A stretch of DNA of 64,000 nucleotides from an uncultured Gammaproteobacteria bacterium (lineage in GTDB: Bacteria; Pseudomonadota; Gammaproteobacteria; Arenicellales; Poriferihabitantaceae), in the NCBI GenBank assembly GCA_937992195.1, contig CALKKV010000008.1, positions 1 through 64,000 on the forward strand. Reading direction: 5' to 3'. Position numbers and translations under genes: made by a program. The notes under the pieces were generated by a model. That model ran no database searches, was not told the DNA's origin, and was given only the letters and a program-made list of their open reading frames with translations. Below, piece by piece: positions 54,713 through 62,939 of the stretch (position 1 is the stretch's first letter; the number at the start of each line of letters is the position of its first letter).

Positions 54713-55110
54713 TGACGCAAGATTAGTCCGATTACTATGAGTTCCAGTACGATCACTATGCGATAGAGCAGCTGTTTTTCGTTTTCAAGATCGATAGCTA
54801 TTTCCAACTGAAATCGCTCCTTGTCATGGTCAGTGCCGAGGACAGGGCGGACACGGCGTGTCAGGTGTCGCTGCGATCCAATCTGGATTCGATCAAAACT
54901 TCCATCTGATACGAGATCTTCGATTAGTTCTCTCACCCCTTTTGCTGGAATGTCTCCCGGACAATCTGGCAGCATTAGGATCAACTCGGCATTGTCTGGA
55001 CAAGGGTCGGGTGCGTGATTCAATAACCATTCAGCGAGTTCATGACGCGCTTGAAGCAGACCTTCATCGGCAACAATTTTCAGAAAGCGGCTATTCGTCC
55101 TTTCAACCAT
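54673..55110 (-). CDS. Uncharacterised protein with C-terminal membrane anchor
   Basis: 145 residues, ATG start. The N-terminal 110 residues look soluble (VRELIEDLVSDGSFDRIQIG), and residues about 113-135 form a single membrane helix (LLYRIVIVLELIVIGLIL). No family recognised. Overlaps the next gene. Position suggests a role with the glycosyltransferase at 55372. Confidence 0.6.
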   Translation of the reverse strand: MVERTNSRFLKIVADEGLLQARHELAEWLLNHAPDPCPDNAELILMLPDCPGDIPAKGVRELIEDLVSDGSFDRIQIGSQRHLTRRVRPVLGTDHDKERFQLEIAIDLENEKQLLYRIVIVLELIVIGLILRQWILDPGFFLSFS

Positions 55111-55113
55111 CCT

Positions 55114-55278
55114 TCAATATCTCAACTTAACAGCTAAAATTAATACGCCAAAAACGACAAACAACAAGATCGCAACACGCTTCAGCCATCGAGTTTTTCT
55201 TAACTCTTTTCTCAGATCGTTCCTGAATGACTCAATGCTTGAATTTGAAATTCTGTCGTTAATAGTATTGGTGTGCAG
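55114..55278 (-). CDS. Possible small single-helix membrane protein, start unclear
   Basis: An open frame of about 54 codons ends 3 bases before the ATG at 55110. It encodes a charged segment (FRNDLRKELRKTRWLKR) followed by a strong membrane helix (VAILLFVVFGVLILAVKL). The composition looks genuine, but no ATG, GTG or TTG is in frame, so it needs an unusual start (CTG or ATT) or is a decayed gene. Confidence 0.3.
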   Translation of the reverse strand: MHTNTINDRISNSSIESFRNDLRKELRKTRWLKRVAILLFVVFGVLILAVKLRY

Positions 55279-55371
55279 CTAAATAGATGTCGCTGCAAAA
55301 TTGCATTATCGGGCACGAAATTGTATCAGCTAACAACTATATAAACTTAACGTGTGGGTGGAAACTGTATG

Positions 55372-56853
55372 TTAATTGACCTTTCCGGTTTTCACGGTTT
55401 TATCCCATTTCATTTCCGCACCTTGTATTTCCTTCACATAAGCGCCAAAAGTTACCGCACAAAGAAAAGCTCCATAACCCCCAAGATAAAGAAAAACAGG
55501 CCCCAGCCAGCGAAAGTACTGAGATTGCTCAAACTTGATCGCCATAAATGACACCGCCATTGATACAGAAAGCCAAGAATAGAGAAAAAGCGTAAAAACA
55601 GTGAGTGGTAATCCCGTTAACTCAATACCTAAGTAACGGGCCGGCACCTCAACTAAGGGGGGCCAGAGGGAGTAGGCGATGACCCCAAGTGAAACAACAC
55701 CAGGGAACAGTATGCCTTCGAAGTAGCATTTATCGGCAGATTCCTTATCAACCACAAATGAACACAACGTCACAACCAAATAAACAACGCCGGAAATTAT
55801 CCAGAGCCCCTGAAAAGCAGTCCATGACCAAGTTTCGTTCAAAAAGTAAAGCGCGATGAGTCCTGCTGACGCCGTGAGCTGAAACACTGGCATTAAAAAT
55901 ATAGAGAACCACATAAGAAACATCGAGAAGGAACCGAGACCTTGATGTTCATCCCGATTCAACCAAAGTTTTGCAAACACACCAGAGATCTGCACATTTC
56001 CGCGTGACCAGCGCAAGCGTTGCTTCCACAAGCCCAATAGGCTGTCTGGCTCTTCTGCCATAACTATTGCATTGGGTTCAAACAAGACACGCCGTCCAGC
56101 GAGTTGAGAGAGAAAAGTGGTAAATGTGTCTTCAGCCAAAGTATCACTAAATATCTTGCCGCCGATCTGTTGTAAGTTAGTCCGAGTATGTAACTGCGCC
56201 CCACCTGAAAGACAAATCAAGAATCCCAACACATTTTGTGCACGGCGGGCTGCACCGGTCGCAGTGATATATTCGAATGTGACGTATCTTTGTACGTAGT
56301 TGGGAGAACGACTGCCTTCTTTAATATAAGCAGTTACTGCCCCCACAGTTGGGTCAGACAGATGACGAGCCATTTTACGTAATGCATCTTGTCGATAGAG
56401 TACGTCTGCGTCCATTATCAGTACTGCCTCGCTCCAACTGTTCTTCCATAAAACGTCGAGTCCATAGTTCAATGTGTGAGCTTTTCCCTCGCCACCAGAT
56501 ACCCGTCGAATGTGGTAAACCTGACCGGGGTATTCTTTGCTTTTTTCAATAACGGTCTGCGGAGTTAAATCTGAAGACGCATCGTCAATGACGTATATGC
56601 GTAAACTGTTTGGAGGATAATCCAGTTGAATCAGTCGGTCGATGGTGGTTCCAATTACGGCGTCTTCATTCCATGCAGGAATCAAAATAGAGACGCGCGG
56701 CAAATAATCTTTTGTACGTTCCAGATGCGTTGCAAAGGCCGAGAAAGGGAGCAAGAGATACTGGTACAAACCGGCCAAAACAGGCGTTACACCTAAAAAC
56801 ACAAAGAAAGTGCAAATAACAACTAGAACTTGATGTAGTAGATCTGGCACCAT
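55372..56853 (-). CDS. Family-2 processive glycosyltransferase (BcsA/PgaC-like)
   Basis: 493 residues: an N-terminal membrane helix, a GT-A catalytic domain and about four C-terminal membrane helices. Catalytic motifs of processive beta-glycan synthases are all present: VSILIPAWNED, DDASSD, LIMDADVLY, SGGAQLHTR, TLAEDTF and QRLRWSRGN (Q-x-x-R-W). Such enzymes make poly-GlcNAc, cellulose or hyaluronan-like chains at the inner membrane. With GlmS and a GlcNAc-type deacetylase nearby, an aminosugar polymer is the best guess. A broken copy of its 5' part lies at 58825. Confidence 0.87.
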   Translation of the reverse strand: MVPDLLHQVLVVICTFFVFLGVTPVLAGLYQYLLLPFSAFATHLERTKDYLPRVSILIPAWNEDAVIGTTIDRLIQLDYPPNSLRIYVIDDASSDLTPQTVIEKSKEYPGQVYHIRRVSGGEGKAHTLNYGLDVLWKNSWSEAVLIMDADVLYRQDALRKMARHLSDPTVGAVTAYIKEGSRSPNYVQRYVTFEYITATGAARRAQNVLGFLICLSGGAQLHTRTNLQQIGGKIFSDTLAEDTFTTFLSQLAGRRVLFEPNAIVMAEEPDSLLGLWKQRLRWSRGNVQISGVFAKLWLNRDEHQGLGSFSMFLMWFSIFLMPVFQLTASAGLIALYFLNETWSWTAFQGLWIISGVVYLVVTLCSFVVDKESADKCYFEGILFPGVVSLGVIAYSLWPPLVEVPARYLGIELTGLPLTVFTLFLYSWLSVSMAVSFMAIKFEQSQYFRWLGPVFLYLGGYGAFLCAVTFGAYVKEIQGAEMKWDKTVKTGKVN

Positions 56854-56926
56854 TAATTTGGCAGGAAATAGAGAACGCCTAAGGCTCTATACAGAGCATC
56901 GCATGGTCAAAGCATACACCTAAATT

Positions 56927-56943
56927 TTGGTGCCAGGTACCAA
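56927..56943. promoter_or_regulatory. 17-bp inverted repeat upstream of the glycosyltransferase gene
   Basis: TTGGTGCCAGGTACCAA is a near-perfect palindrome 74 bases upstream of the glycosyltransferase start. It is kept unchanged in the duplicated fragment at 59212-59228. Size and place fit an operator for a dimeric regulator. Confidence 0.4.
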
Positions 56944-57033
56944 GCGAGCGGAAACAACTCAATTAGGGGTAATAGTCTGACTCCACACCTTAAAAATCGC
57001 TGGAAACTTGAAGCTAGATCACCCAATTTTATT

Positions 57034-57066
57034 CATAAAAAAGCCGACCCAAATTAATGGGTCGGC
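57034..57066 (-). terminator. Intrinsic terminator of the porin gene
   Basis: On the minus strand GCCGACCCA, a 6-nt loop and TGGGTCGGC make a perfect 9-bp stem followed by TTTTTTATG, 26 bases past the porin stop. Confidence 0.85.
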
Positions 57067-57091
57067 AATGAAGTACTTTAGAGTGTAAATC

Positions 57092-58069
57092 CTAGAATCT
57101 GATGCGTGCACCCAGAGCGAAAGCATCGCCGTCAACACCATCTCGGTTTTCAAAATCCACATAGTTCGCGTAGATTTCCAAACCTGGCGTAGGCTTAATA
57201 TTTATACCAAGAATGCTCATTTCATCTGTTCCGGTTAATGCGGTGGTAACGCCTTCATCGTTAGTAATAGTGCTTTGGTCAAAGTCACCGGTACCAATAG
57301 ACACGGTGGTAATTCCAATGGTGTAACTTGCCATCAACCAGTCTGTCTCGCGCTCTGCCAGAGGGTTGTCGTCTTCGGAGAATGAATATGATAAACCAAA
57401 GCCGATGCCATGTTTGTAGGCAATTGATGAGGAAGTAACGTCTCCGGAATCACGATCGACGAAACCAGCGCGAGCGTCTAATGTTCCTCCAGCGACATCG
57501 CCCTTGTAGAAAAAAGAAACCTCGTTAGTATCGCCACTATTGGCAGATAGTGCAGCACGAAAACCGCCGAAGTTAGGCGTATCGTAGCGAATCCGGTTCT
57601 GTCTACCTATACCGTCGATGGATCGATAGTTAAGATCCAGGACGCCTGCAAACAGCAACCAAGATTCAGCGCCTCCTAAGTAGTTAAGTAGACCATAAGC
57701 TTCGAAGGTGCTGTCCGTAGCACCATCACCTTTACCAACTCCAATCTTTCCAAAAGGTCCGCCGACAAAGACATCAGAAACTCTGACTTCAGTGTCGGTT
57801 CTGTCCTCTAACGTATTGGAAACATTATCCTGATCCTGGAATTCCAGGCGGAAACCGGTATTGTAGTTGCCACCAAAATCCTGCTTGCCTCGGATTCTGA
57901 ATCGACTGCCAGATGTATTGTTGTCCACTACTTCCAGGTCTTCGACGTCTCCGCCAAACACTGCGGCTGAGTTAACCTGTCCGGAAAGATTAAAGTCGAA
58001 AGAATGGCTTGGTAAAGAAACAAGCAGGGAAGCACACGCGACACCAGTGCCCAACATAAATTTATTCAT
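57092..58069 (-). CDS. Gram-negative general porin
   Basis: 325 residues with a signal peptide (about 23 residues, ending SHS|FD) and an AGGAG ribosome-binding site. The mature part begins FNLSGQVNSAAV, shows alternating strand residues and ends ALGARIRF with terminal Phe, the outer-membrane insertion signal. A trimeric 16-strand porin of the OmpC/PorB-like superfamily is expected. Followed by a strong terminator; single-gene unit. Confidence 0.88.
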   Translation of the reverse strand: MNKFMLGTGVACASLLVSLPSHSFDFNLSGQVNSAAVFGGDVEDLEVVDNNTSGSRFRIRGKQDFGGNYNTGFRLEFQDQDNVSNTLEDRTDTEVRVSDVFVGGPFGKIGVGKGDGATDSTFEAYGLLNYLGGAESWLLFAGVLDLNYRSIDGIGRQNRIRYDTPNFGGFRAALSANSGDTNEVSFFYKGDVAGGTLDARAGFVDRDSGDVTSSSIAYKHGIGFGLSYSFSEDDNPLAERETDWLMASYTIGITTVSIGTGDFDQSTITNDEGVTTALTGTDEMSILGINIKPTPGLEIYANYVDFENRDGVDGDAFALGARIRF

Positions 58070-58239
58070 TTGCTACTCCTCAGTTGTCATTGTCATAAAA
58101 ATCGGTAAAAACATTACCGTTAATAACAAGACCGCTGTTGAGCACAAATTATTACAATTATTTTATATTTGTCATAAATACGCGAAATAAGGGGTCCACC
58201 ATGCTCATTCGGTGCGTAACATATACTTGTTTCCAGAGG

Positions 58240-58638
58240 TTATTCAGTGGCACCCGTTGTCTTCTTTTGTGCCTGAAACTCTTGCCATTTTTTGTATTCG
58301 AGAAACTCCTTATATTCTTCAGAGTTGTCTGATTTATGTTGCAGCCACTCTTGATAGGACGCATTATCACTGGACGGAGTTGCTTCAACGCCGGCAGCTG
58401 CTGTTTCAGGCTCAGGCTTGGCTTCTGTCTGATTCTCCAGTTTCTCGATCCTTTGTTCGAGCGCCGCATTTTGCTCAATAGACTGCTCTTCTGTATCAGA
58501 TTTGTTTAATAAAGCACCAACGTTAATCTTGCTTTCGCTTTCCTCAATATCCCATTCGTCCAGTGCTGGGCCTGTTGCGGCACATCCCGTTAGAATTAAA
58601 ATACAGATTAGTGGTGACAAAGTGCGTATGGGTCTCAT
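58240..58638 (-). CDS. Small lipoprotein with coiled-coil segment
   Basis: 132 residues. A lipobox LTGC ends a 19-residue signal, so the mature protein starts at Cys19 and is lipid-anchored. The rest is acidic and low-complexity, with a short coiled coil (AALEQRIEKLENQ) and a Glu/Lys-rich end (EEYKEFLEYKKWQEF). No family recognised. Confidence 0.7.
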   Translation of the reverse strand: MRPIRTLSPLICILILTGCAATGPALDEWDIEESESKINVGALLNKSDTEEQSIEQNAALEQRIEKLENQTEAKPEPETAAAGVEATPSSDNASYQEWLQHKSDNSEEYKEFLEYKKWQEFQAQKKTTGATE

Positions 58639-58824
58639 TTTCTTAAGATTTTTAGGTTCATGGATTACATAATTAATGCAACTTTTCAGAATGTCGTTTT
58701 AAATGGACAGTCGCTTGGAAAGTTCGTTCCTGTAGTTCGGTGGAATTCGCGGTCTGGGCATTAATATTCAGGCCGTGCTCCATAATATATCAGCTAACTC
58801 TTTCAGCTCCAGCGATTCCTGTCG
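58639..58824. other. Junction sequence left of the duplicated glycosyltransferase fragment
   Basis: No gene. About 58754-58770 contains GGGCATTAATATTCAGG, similar to the core of the 30-bp repeat at 777-836, and the stretch ends exactly where the duplicated fragment begins (58825). It may be the trace of the mobile element that moved the fragment. Confidence 0.4.
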
Positions 58825-59242
58825 GTAGTTGGGAGAACGACTGCCTTCTTTAATATAAGCAGTTACTGCCCCCACAGTTGGGTCAGACAGATGACGAGCC
58901 ATTTTACGTAATACATCTTGTCGATAGAGTACGTCTGCGTCCATTATCAGTACTGCCTCGCTCCAACTGTTCTTCCATAAAACGTCGAGTCCATAGTTCA
59001 ATGTGTGTGCTTTTCCCTCGCCACCAGATACCCGCCGAATGTGGTAAACCTGACCGGGATATTCTTTGCTTTTTTCAATAACGGTCTAAAGAAAGTGCAA
59101 ATAACAACTAGAACTTGATGTAGTAGATCTGGCACCATTAATTTGGCAGGAAATAGAGAACGCCTAGGGCTCTATACAGAGCATAGCATGGTCAAAGCAT
59201 ACACCTAAATTTTGGTGCCAGGTACCAAGCGAGCGGAAACAA
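58825..59242 (-). pseudogene. Broken duplicate of the glycosyltransferase 5' region
   Basis: 58825-59087 matches 56296-56558 and 59088-59242 matches 56803-56957, both with only a few base changes. The copy therefore contains about 100 bp of upstream DNA including the 17-bp inverted repeat, the ATG and 17 codons, then a 244-bp deletion, then an internal 263-bp coding piece. The deletion is not a multiple of three, so the frame is lost after codon 17. It cannot make a working enzyme but still carries the promoter region. Confidence 0.9.
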
Positions 59243-59290
59243 TCTAAGGAGGGCGATAGTCTATCTGAATTCGAGTATGAGGCATCTGTC

Positions 59291-59704
59291 TTACTCTTGC
59301 CGGAGCCCTCGGAATACGTAGTTCTCTTGCAATCGGCAGTAGCGAAAATTTAATATGTGACCTAACGCGACAAGAGATGCGCCCACTACCGTTAGAATCT
59401 TCTCCCAGTTTTCACCGAGTCTGTCATGTCCAAGGAGCACGGTCGCAACTAATACCAATAAACCCAGTCCTCCGAGTGCTAAAACCCGACTGTGTTGATG
59501 TTTTTTGCACCCAAGAGTTAATGCATAAATGCTCATGGGTAAAATAGCGATCACCATCCACATGTGAAAAGTTTCATCATGAAGCGATAAACCTGCCAAT
59601 GAAGGTAATAAAGCCACCGTCAGCGGTGCTACAAGGCAGTGGATCGCGCACAAAGCAGATAAGCTAATTGACGCTTTATCGACCAAATTTTGATTTGTAG
59701 TCAT
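59291..59704 (-). CDS. MerC-domain membrane protein
   Basis: 137 residues, four membrane segments. The N-terminal SALCAIHCLVAPLTVALLP carries the paired Cys (C-x3-C) of MerC-type transporters, and CKKH follows the second helix. MerC was named for mercury uptake, but MerC-domain genes often occur in zinc-starvation (Zur) regulons. The Zur-type palindrome at 59836 lies 132 bases upstream, which supports the zinc role here. No mercury reductase is present. Confidence 0.8.
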   Translation of the reverse strand: MTTNQNLVDKASISLSALCAIHCLVAPLTVALLPSLAGLSLHDETFHMWMVIAILPMSIYALTLGCKKHQHSRVLALGGLGLLVLVATVLLGHDRLGENWEKILTVVGASLVALGHILNFRYCRLQENYVFRGLRQE

Positions 59705-59835
59705 AAATTCTCTCTTGTTTATAAATGCATCTGTGGAAAGCTCCTGGATTACTTTTTAAACAAAACACTACTCCCCAGGGCAACCAAGTTTTGAATTCAA
59801 CATGAAATTAAACAGCAGTCGTTGAATTGATTAAT

Positions 59836-59853
59836 GTTATGTTATAACATAAC
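59836..59853. promoter_or_regulatory. Zur operator (perfect 18-bp palindrome)
   Basis: GTTATGTTATAACATAAC is a perfect inverted repeat and closely matches the gammaproteobacterial Zur box core (TGTTATAxTATAACA). It lies between the divergent MerC-like and barrel genes, 30 bases before the start of the latter. Zn-loaded Zur would repress both directions; the zinc-type genes on the right support this reading. Confidence 0.8.
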
Positions 59854-59882
59854 TAAAATTATTACTACCTGAGATTGCTTTA

Positions 59883-61088
59883 ATGAAGATACTGAACAAA
59901 TTGCTGGTGGCTGCCACAATTTCATTTACAACCTTTCCGATTGCTTTTGCGGAAACGACAGATGATCCACAAATTAATATTGGTGTGGTCTTTGATGGAA
60001 GGTTTCAGGAAGGAGTGCGAAGTCTTTCGGAGTTTGAGGAGGGATTTGGTTTAGGAGAGACAGAGCTTACAATTTTCGGAAATATTGACGACAAATTTCG
60101 TGGTGTACTAACGCCGGTATTGGAATTTGAAGGCGGTGAAACAGAGGTTGATGTTGAAGAAGCCTTTATCGAAGCGATTGGATTAGCACCAGGTCTAAAC
60201 CTTCGTGCAGGTCGTTTCTTTTCTGAGTTTGGATATTTAAATCCTGTGCATTTGCACGAAGACGACTTTGCGGACAGACCTGCTGTTTACCGGGCCTATC
60301 TAGGAGACCATTACTTTGATAATGGTGTTGCAGTGGACTTTTTAGCGCCGACAGACCAGTTTTTCTCTGTAACGTTAGAGGTATTTGATGGGGAAGGGCT
60401 TAGCGCGCCCGATACACCGGAATCAGAGATAGATACAGTCAATGTTGTTGGAGGCAGCGTTAATTTTGGTGGCGACTCAGGTACATCTAACAGCTGGCAG
60501 GTTGGATTAAGTGGTTTATTTAACGAAAATGGGATGGTGACAACATCAAGTCTTGGGACCCATGAAGAAGGCGAAGAGGAGAATGAGGAAGCGGAGGAAG
60601 ATGGACACGGGCACGGAGCAGCGCTTACGGGAGATACTCTGCTTGGTTTGGACTTTGTGTGGAAGTGGGCGCCAAACGGAAATCTGAAAGATAGAAACCT
60701 AACCTTAAGCGCAGAATATATTCGTCTTGACGATTTGTTTGACAGTGCGGTCGGAGCGGTAGAAGGAGCACCCGACAACGTTGACGGTTGGTATTTGTCT
60801 GCTGCATATCAATTTGCCCCAAGCTGGACCTTTGGATTGCGATACGGCGAAGTAGATATTTATGAGGGAGAGGTAGAATTCGATGAGGGAGTGATCGAAG
60901 GGGAATTTGATCAGGAAACAATTTCTGAATTGGATATATCGTTGGCCTGGCATTCGTCACACTTTTCAACAGTGAGGGCGACCTATACTCGGGAAGAGCT
61001 TGACGGACATGAAGGAACTGAAGAAGAGAATATTTTTGTACTTCAGTATGTTATGAGCTTAGGTGCGCACAGATCGCATACGTTTTGA
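59883..61088 (+). CDS. Outer-membrane beta-barrel of a zinc-uptake operon
   Basis: 401 residues, signal peptide ending IAFA|ET, then repeated amphipathic strands and a terminal Phe (HRSHTF). One loop (about 225-245) is extremely acidic and His-containing (EEGEEENEEAEEDGHGHG), a likely metal trap. The segment NLRAGRFFSEFGYLNPVHLHEDDF is typical of porin-like barrels. There is no TonB box or plug domain, so it would act as a channel, not a TonB receptor. Directly behind the Zur box and 20 bases before the ZnuA-like gene. Confidence 0.72.
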   Translation: MKILNKLLVAATISFTTFPIAFAETTDDPQINIGVVFDGRFQEGVRSLSEFEEGFGLGETELTIFGNIDDKFRGVLTPVLEFEGGETEVDVEEAFIEAIGLAPGLNLRAGRFFSEFGYLNPVHLHEDDFADRPAVYRAYLGDHYFDNGVAVDFLAPTDQFFSVTLEVFDGEGLSAPDTPESEIDTVNVVGGSVNFGGDSGTSNSWQVGLSGLFNENGMVTTSSLGTHEEGEEENEEAEEDGHGHGAALTGDTLLGLDFVWKWAPNGNLKDRNLTLSAEYIRLDDLFDSAVGAVEGAPDNVDGWYLSAAYQFAPSWTFGLRYGEVDIYEGEVEFDEGVIEGEFDQETISELDISLAWHSSHFSTVRATYTREELDGHEGTEEENIFVLQYVMSLGAHRSHTF

Positions 61089-61108
61089 CAAAAAAGTAGG
61101 AAGCTATA

Positions 61109-62035
61109 ATGCAAAAATATTATGCAATCCTGTTTGTAGTATTGCTGATTGCACTTTCACCTATTTCTGCATCCGCTTCGGAACCGTTCTCTGTTTTCGC
61201 ATGTGAGCCGGAATGGAAGGCGCTAGTGAAAGCGATTGGTGGAGACGACGTGAAAGTGTATTCAGCGACAACTGGAATGCAGGATCCTCACTATATTGAA
61301 GCAAGACCTTCTTTGATTGCAAAAGCTCGGTCCGCGGATATGGTTGTTTGTACTGGTGGGGAGCTTGAGATCGGTTGGTTGCCCGTTGTCCAAAGACGTT
61401 CAGGAAATCCGAAGATTCAGGGTACATCAGATGCAGTTTTTTTTGCATCTGACTATGTCTCTAGATTGGAGATTCCGGATTCTGTTAATCGAGCAGACGG
61501 TGACGTCCATGCTTCCGGAAACCCCCATGTGCATCTTGATCCTTACAGGCTATTGAAAATTGCAGAGCATTTAGTGCGGCAGATCAAGCGACTTGATCCA
61601 TCACGCGCCGAAAACTATGAGCAAAGGTGGCAGATATTTAGGTCTCAATGGTCGGAGGCGATTGCAGGCTGGGAAAGCCAAACGTCAGCTTTAAAAGGAA
61701 CGAAGGTGATGGTCCACCATCGATCCTGGAGCTATCTTTTTGACTGGCTTCAATGGGATACAGTTGCTGAATTAGAACCTGTTCCGGGAACTCCACCGAC
61801 TACACGCCATTTAACCTCGTTACTGGATATTGTTCGTAGCGACCAGCCTGCTGCAATTTTACTAGCGTCATACCAAAATCCCCGCGGTGCAAAATGGATG
61901 TCCAGGAAAGCGGATCTTCCTATAATTTCACTGCCTTTCACTATTGGTGGATCGGAAGATGCCAGAGATCTAAATTCATTGTTCGATGCAATTATTGCAC
62001 GACTCGTAGACGCAGTTTCAAAGAGCAACGAATAA
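61109..62035 (+). CDS. ZnuA-like zinc ABC binding protein
   Basis: 308 residues, signal peptide of about 26 residues (ending ISASAS). Metal-site residues of cluster A-I binding proteins are visible: DPHYIEARPSLI, a second His in NPHVHLDPYR, a third in VMVHHRSWSYLF, and a late Asp region (SDQPAAILLASY). The long His-rich loop of classical ZnuA is absent; only HASGNPHVH is present. Delivers Zn(II) to the permease encoded 1 base after its stop. Confidence 0.85.
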   Translation: MQKYYAILFVVLLIALSPISASASEPFSVFACEPEWKALVKAIGGDDVKVYSATTGMQDPHYIEARPSLIAKARSADMVVCTGGELEIGWLPVVQRRSGNPKIQGTSDAVFFASDYVSRLEIPDSVNRADGDVHASGNPHVHLDPYRLLKIAEHLVRQIKRLDPSRAENYEQRWQIFRSQWSEAIAGWESQTSALKGTKVMVHHRSWSYLFDWLQWDTVAELEPVPGTPPTTRHLTSLLDIVRSDQPAAILLASYQNPRGAKWMSRKADLPIISLPFTIGGSEDARDLNSLFDAIIARLVDAVSKSNE

Positions 62036-62036
62036 A

Positions 62037-62816
62037 TTGGAGTTTCTCCCAATTCTACTTCCCGCATTAATAGCAGGACTGCTTGTTGTACTCACCCACA
62101 TACCCTTAGGCGCCGAGGTTTTACGTCGTGGAATTGTCTTTATTGATCTCGCGCTAGCCCAAACAGCAGCATTGGGGTCAATTGTAGCAACCTGGGTATT
62201 CCACAAAGAGAGTCATGATTCCCACGAATATTTTAGTTCACTACTAATATTTTTAGCCTCATACGGTGCGGCGATAGTGTGCGCGAGCGCCCTCTACTTT
62301 ATTCGAAAAGCGCCTGCAAAAATACAGGAAGGACTGATTGGAAGTATTTTTATCTTGTCTTCCAGTATGAGTATTCTGCTTCTGTCAGAGCACCCCCAGG
62401 GCGGAGAACATTTGAAGGATATTCTGGTTGGACAAATTTTGTGGGTCGGCTGGCAGGACATCGCCGTTGCTATTTTAGTCACGGCATTGGTTCTAGGTGG
62501 ATTGTATTTATTTCAAAGAAAGCAGAACCAGTTTGTTTTCTACCCCACACTGGCGATTGCGATCACGTTATCAACACAACTAGTTGGCGTTTATCTGGTA
62601 TTTGCTACCCTAATTATTCCAGCATTAGCTGTTTATCGGAGTAATAGACCGCTACTTTTTGCATATCTGGTAGGAGGGATAGGTTATATATCGGGTTTGG
62701 TTCTTTCCGTATTGATTGACTCTCCTTCGGGGGCTGTAATCGTTCTAACGCTTTCCGTAGCAGGGCTGCTAATTTGGTTATTAGGAGGTGCGGAGAAACA
62801 GCGTAATCAAATCTAA
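62037..62816 (+). CDS. ZnuB-like zinc ABC permease
   Basis: 259 residues, about eight hydrophobic segments, TTG start 1 base after the binding-protein stop. Characteristic ABC-3 family segments are EVLRRGIVFIDLALAQTAALG, GQILWVG and QLVGVYLVFATLIIPAL. It imports Zn(II) across the inner membrane. The ATPase (ZnuC) that it needs is not encoded here or elsewhere in the window. Confidence 0.86.
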   Translation: MEFLPILLPALIAGLLVVLTHIPLGAEVLRRGIVFIDLALAQTAALGSIVATWVFHKESHDSHEYFSSLLIFLASYGAAIVCASALYFIRKAPAKIQEGLIGSIFILSSSMSILLLSEHPQGGEHLKDILVGQILWVGWQDIAVAILVTALVLGGLYLFQRKQNQFVFYPTLAIAITLSTQLVGVYLVFATLIIPALAVYRSNRPLLFAYLVGGIGYISGLVLSVLIDSPSGAVIVLTLSVAGLLIWLLGGAEKQRNQI

Positions 62817-62873
62817 GAATCTTTACAGTTATATGTATTTAGGAAAATGATTAAAGGTGACGACGAATGAATT

Positions 62874-62909
62874 AAAAAAAGCGGAATGGTTATTGACTAA
62901 CCATTCCGC
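62874..62909 (-). terminator. Intrinsic terminator of the Gly-rich protein gene
   Basis: GCGGAATGGTTA and TAACCATTCCGC form a perfect 12-bp stem with a 5-nt loop. On the minus strand it is followed by TTTTTTTAATTC, so it ends the gene at 62940; it may also stop the zinc operon in the other direction, though no T-run lies there. Confidence 0.85.
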
Positions 62910-62939
62910 CTTACATAGACGCTTAAAATTGCGGTGGAG

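Noticed and set aside
59291-59704. Part of a mercury-resistance operon
   Set aside because: No merA, merR, merT or merP is present, and a Zur-type palindrome lies in its promoter region.
60311-60778. 155-codon minus-strand Ser/Pro-rich frame
   Set aside because: Shadow of the acidic loop of the outer-membrane barrel gene.
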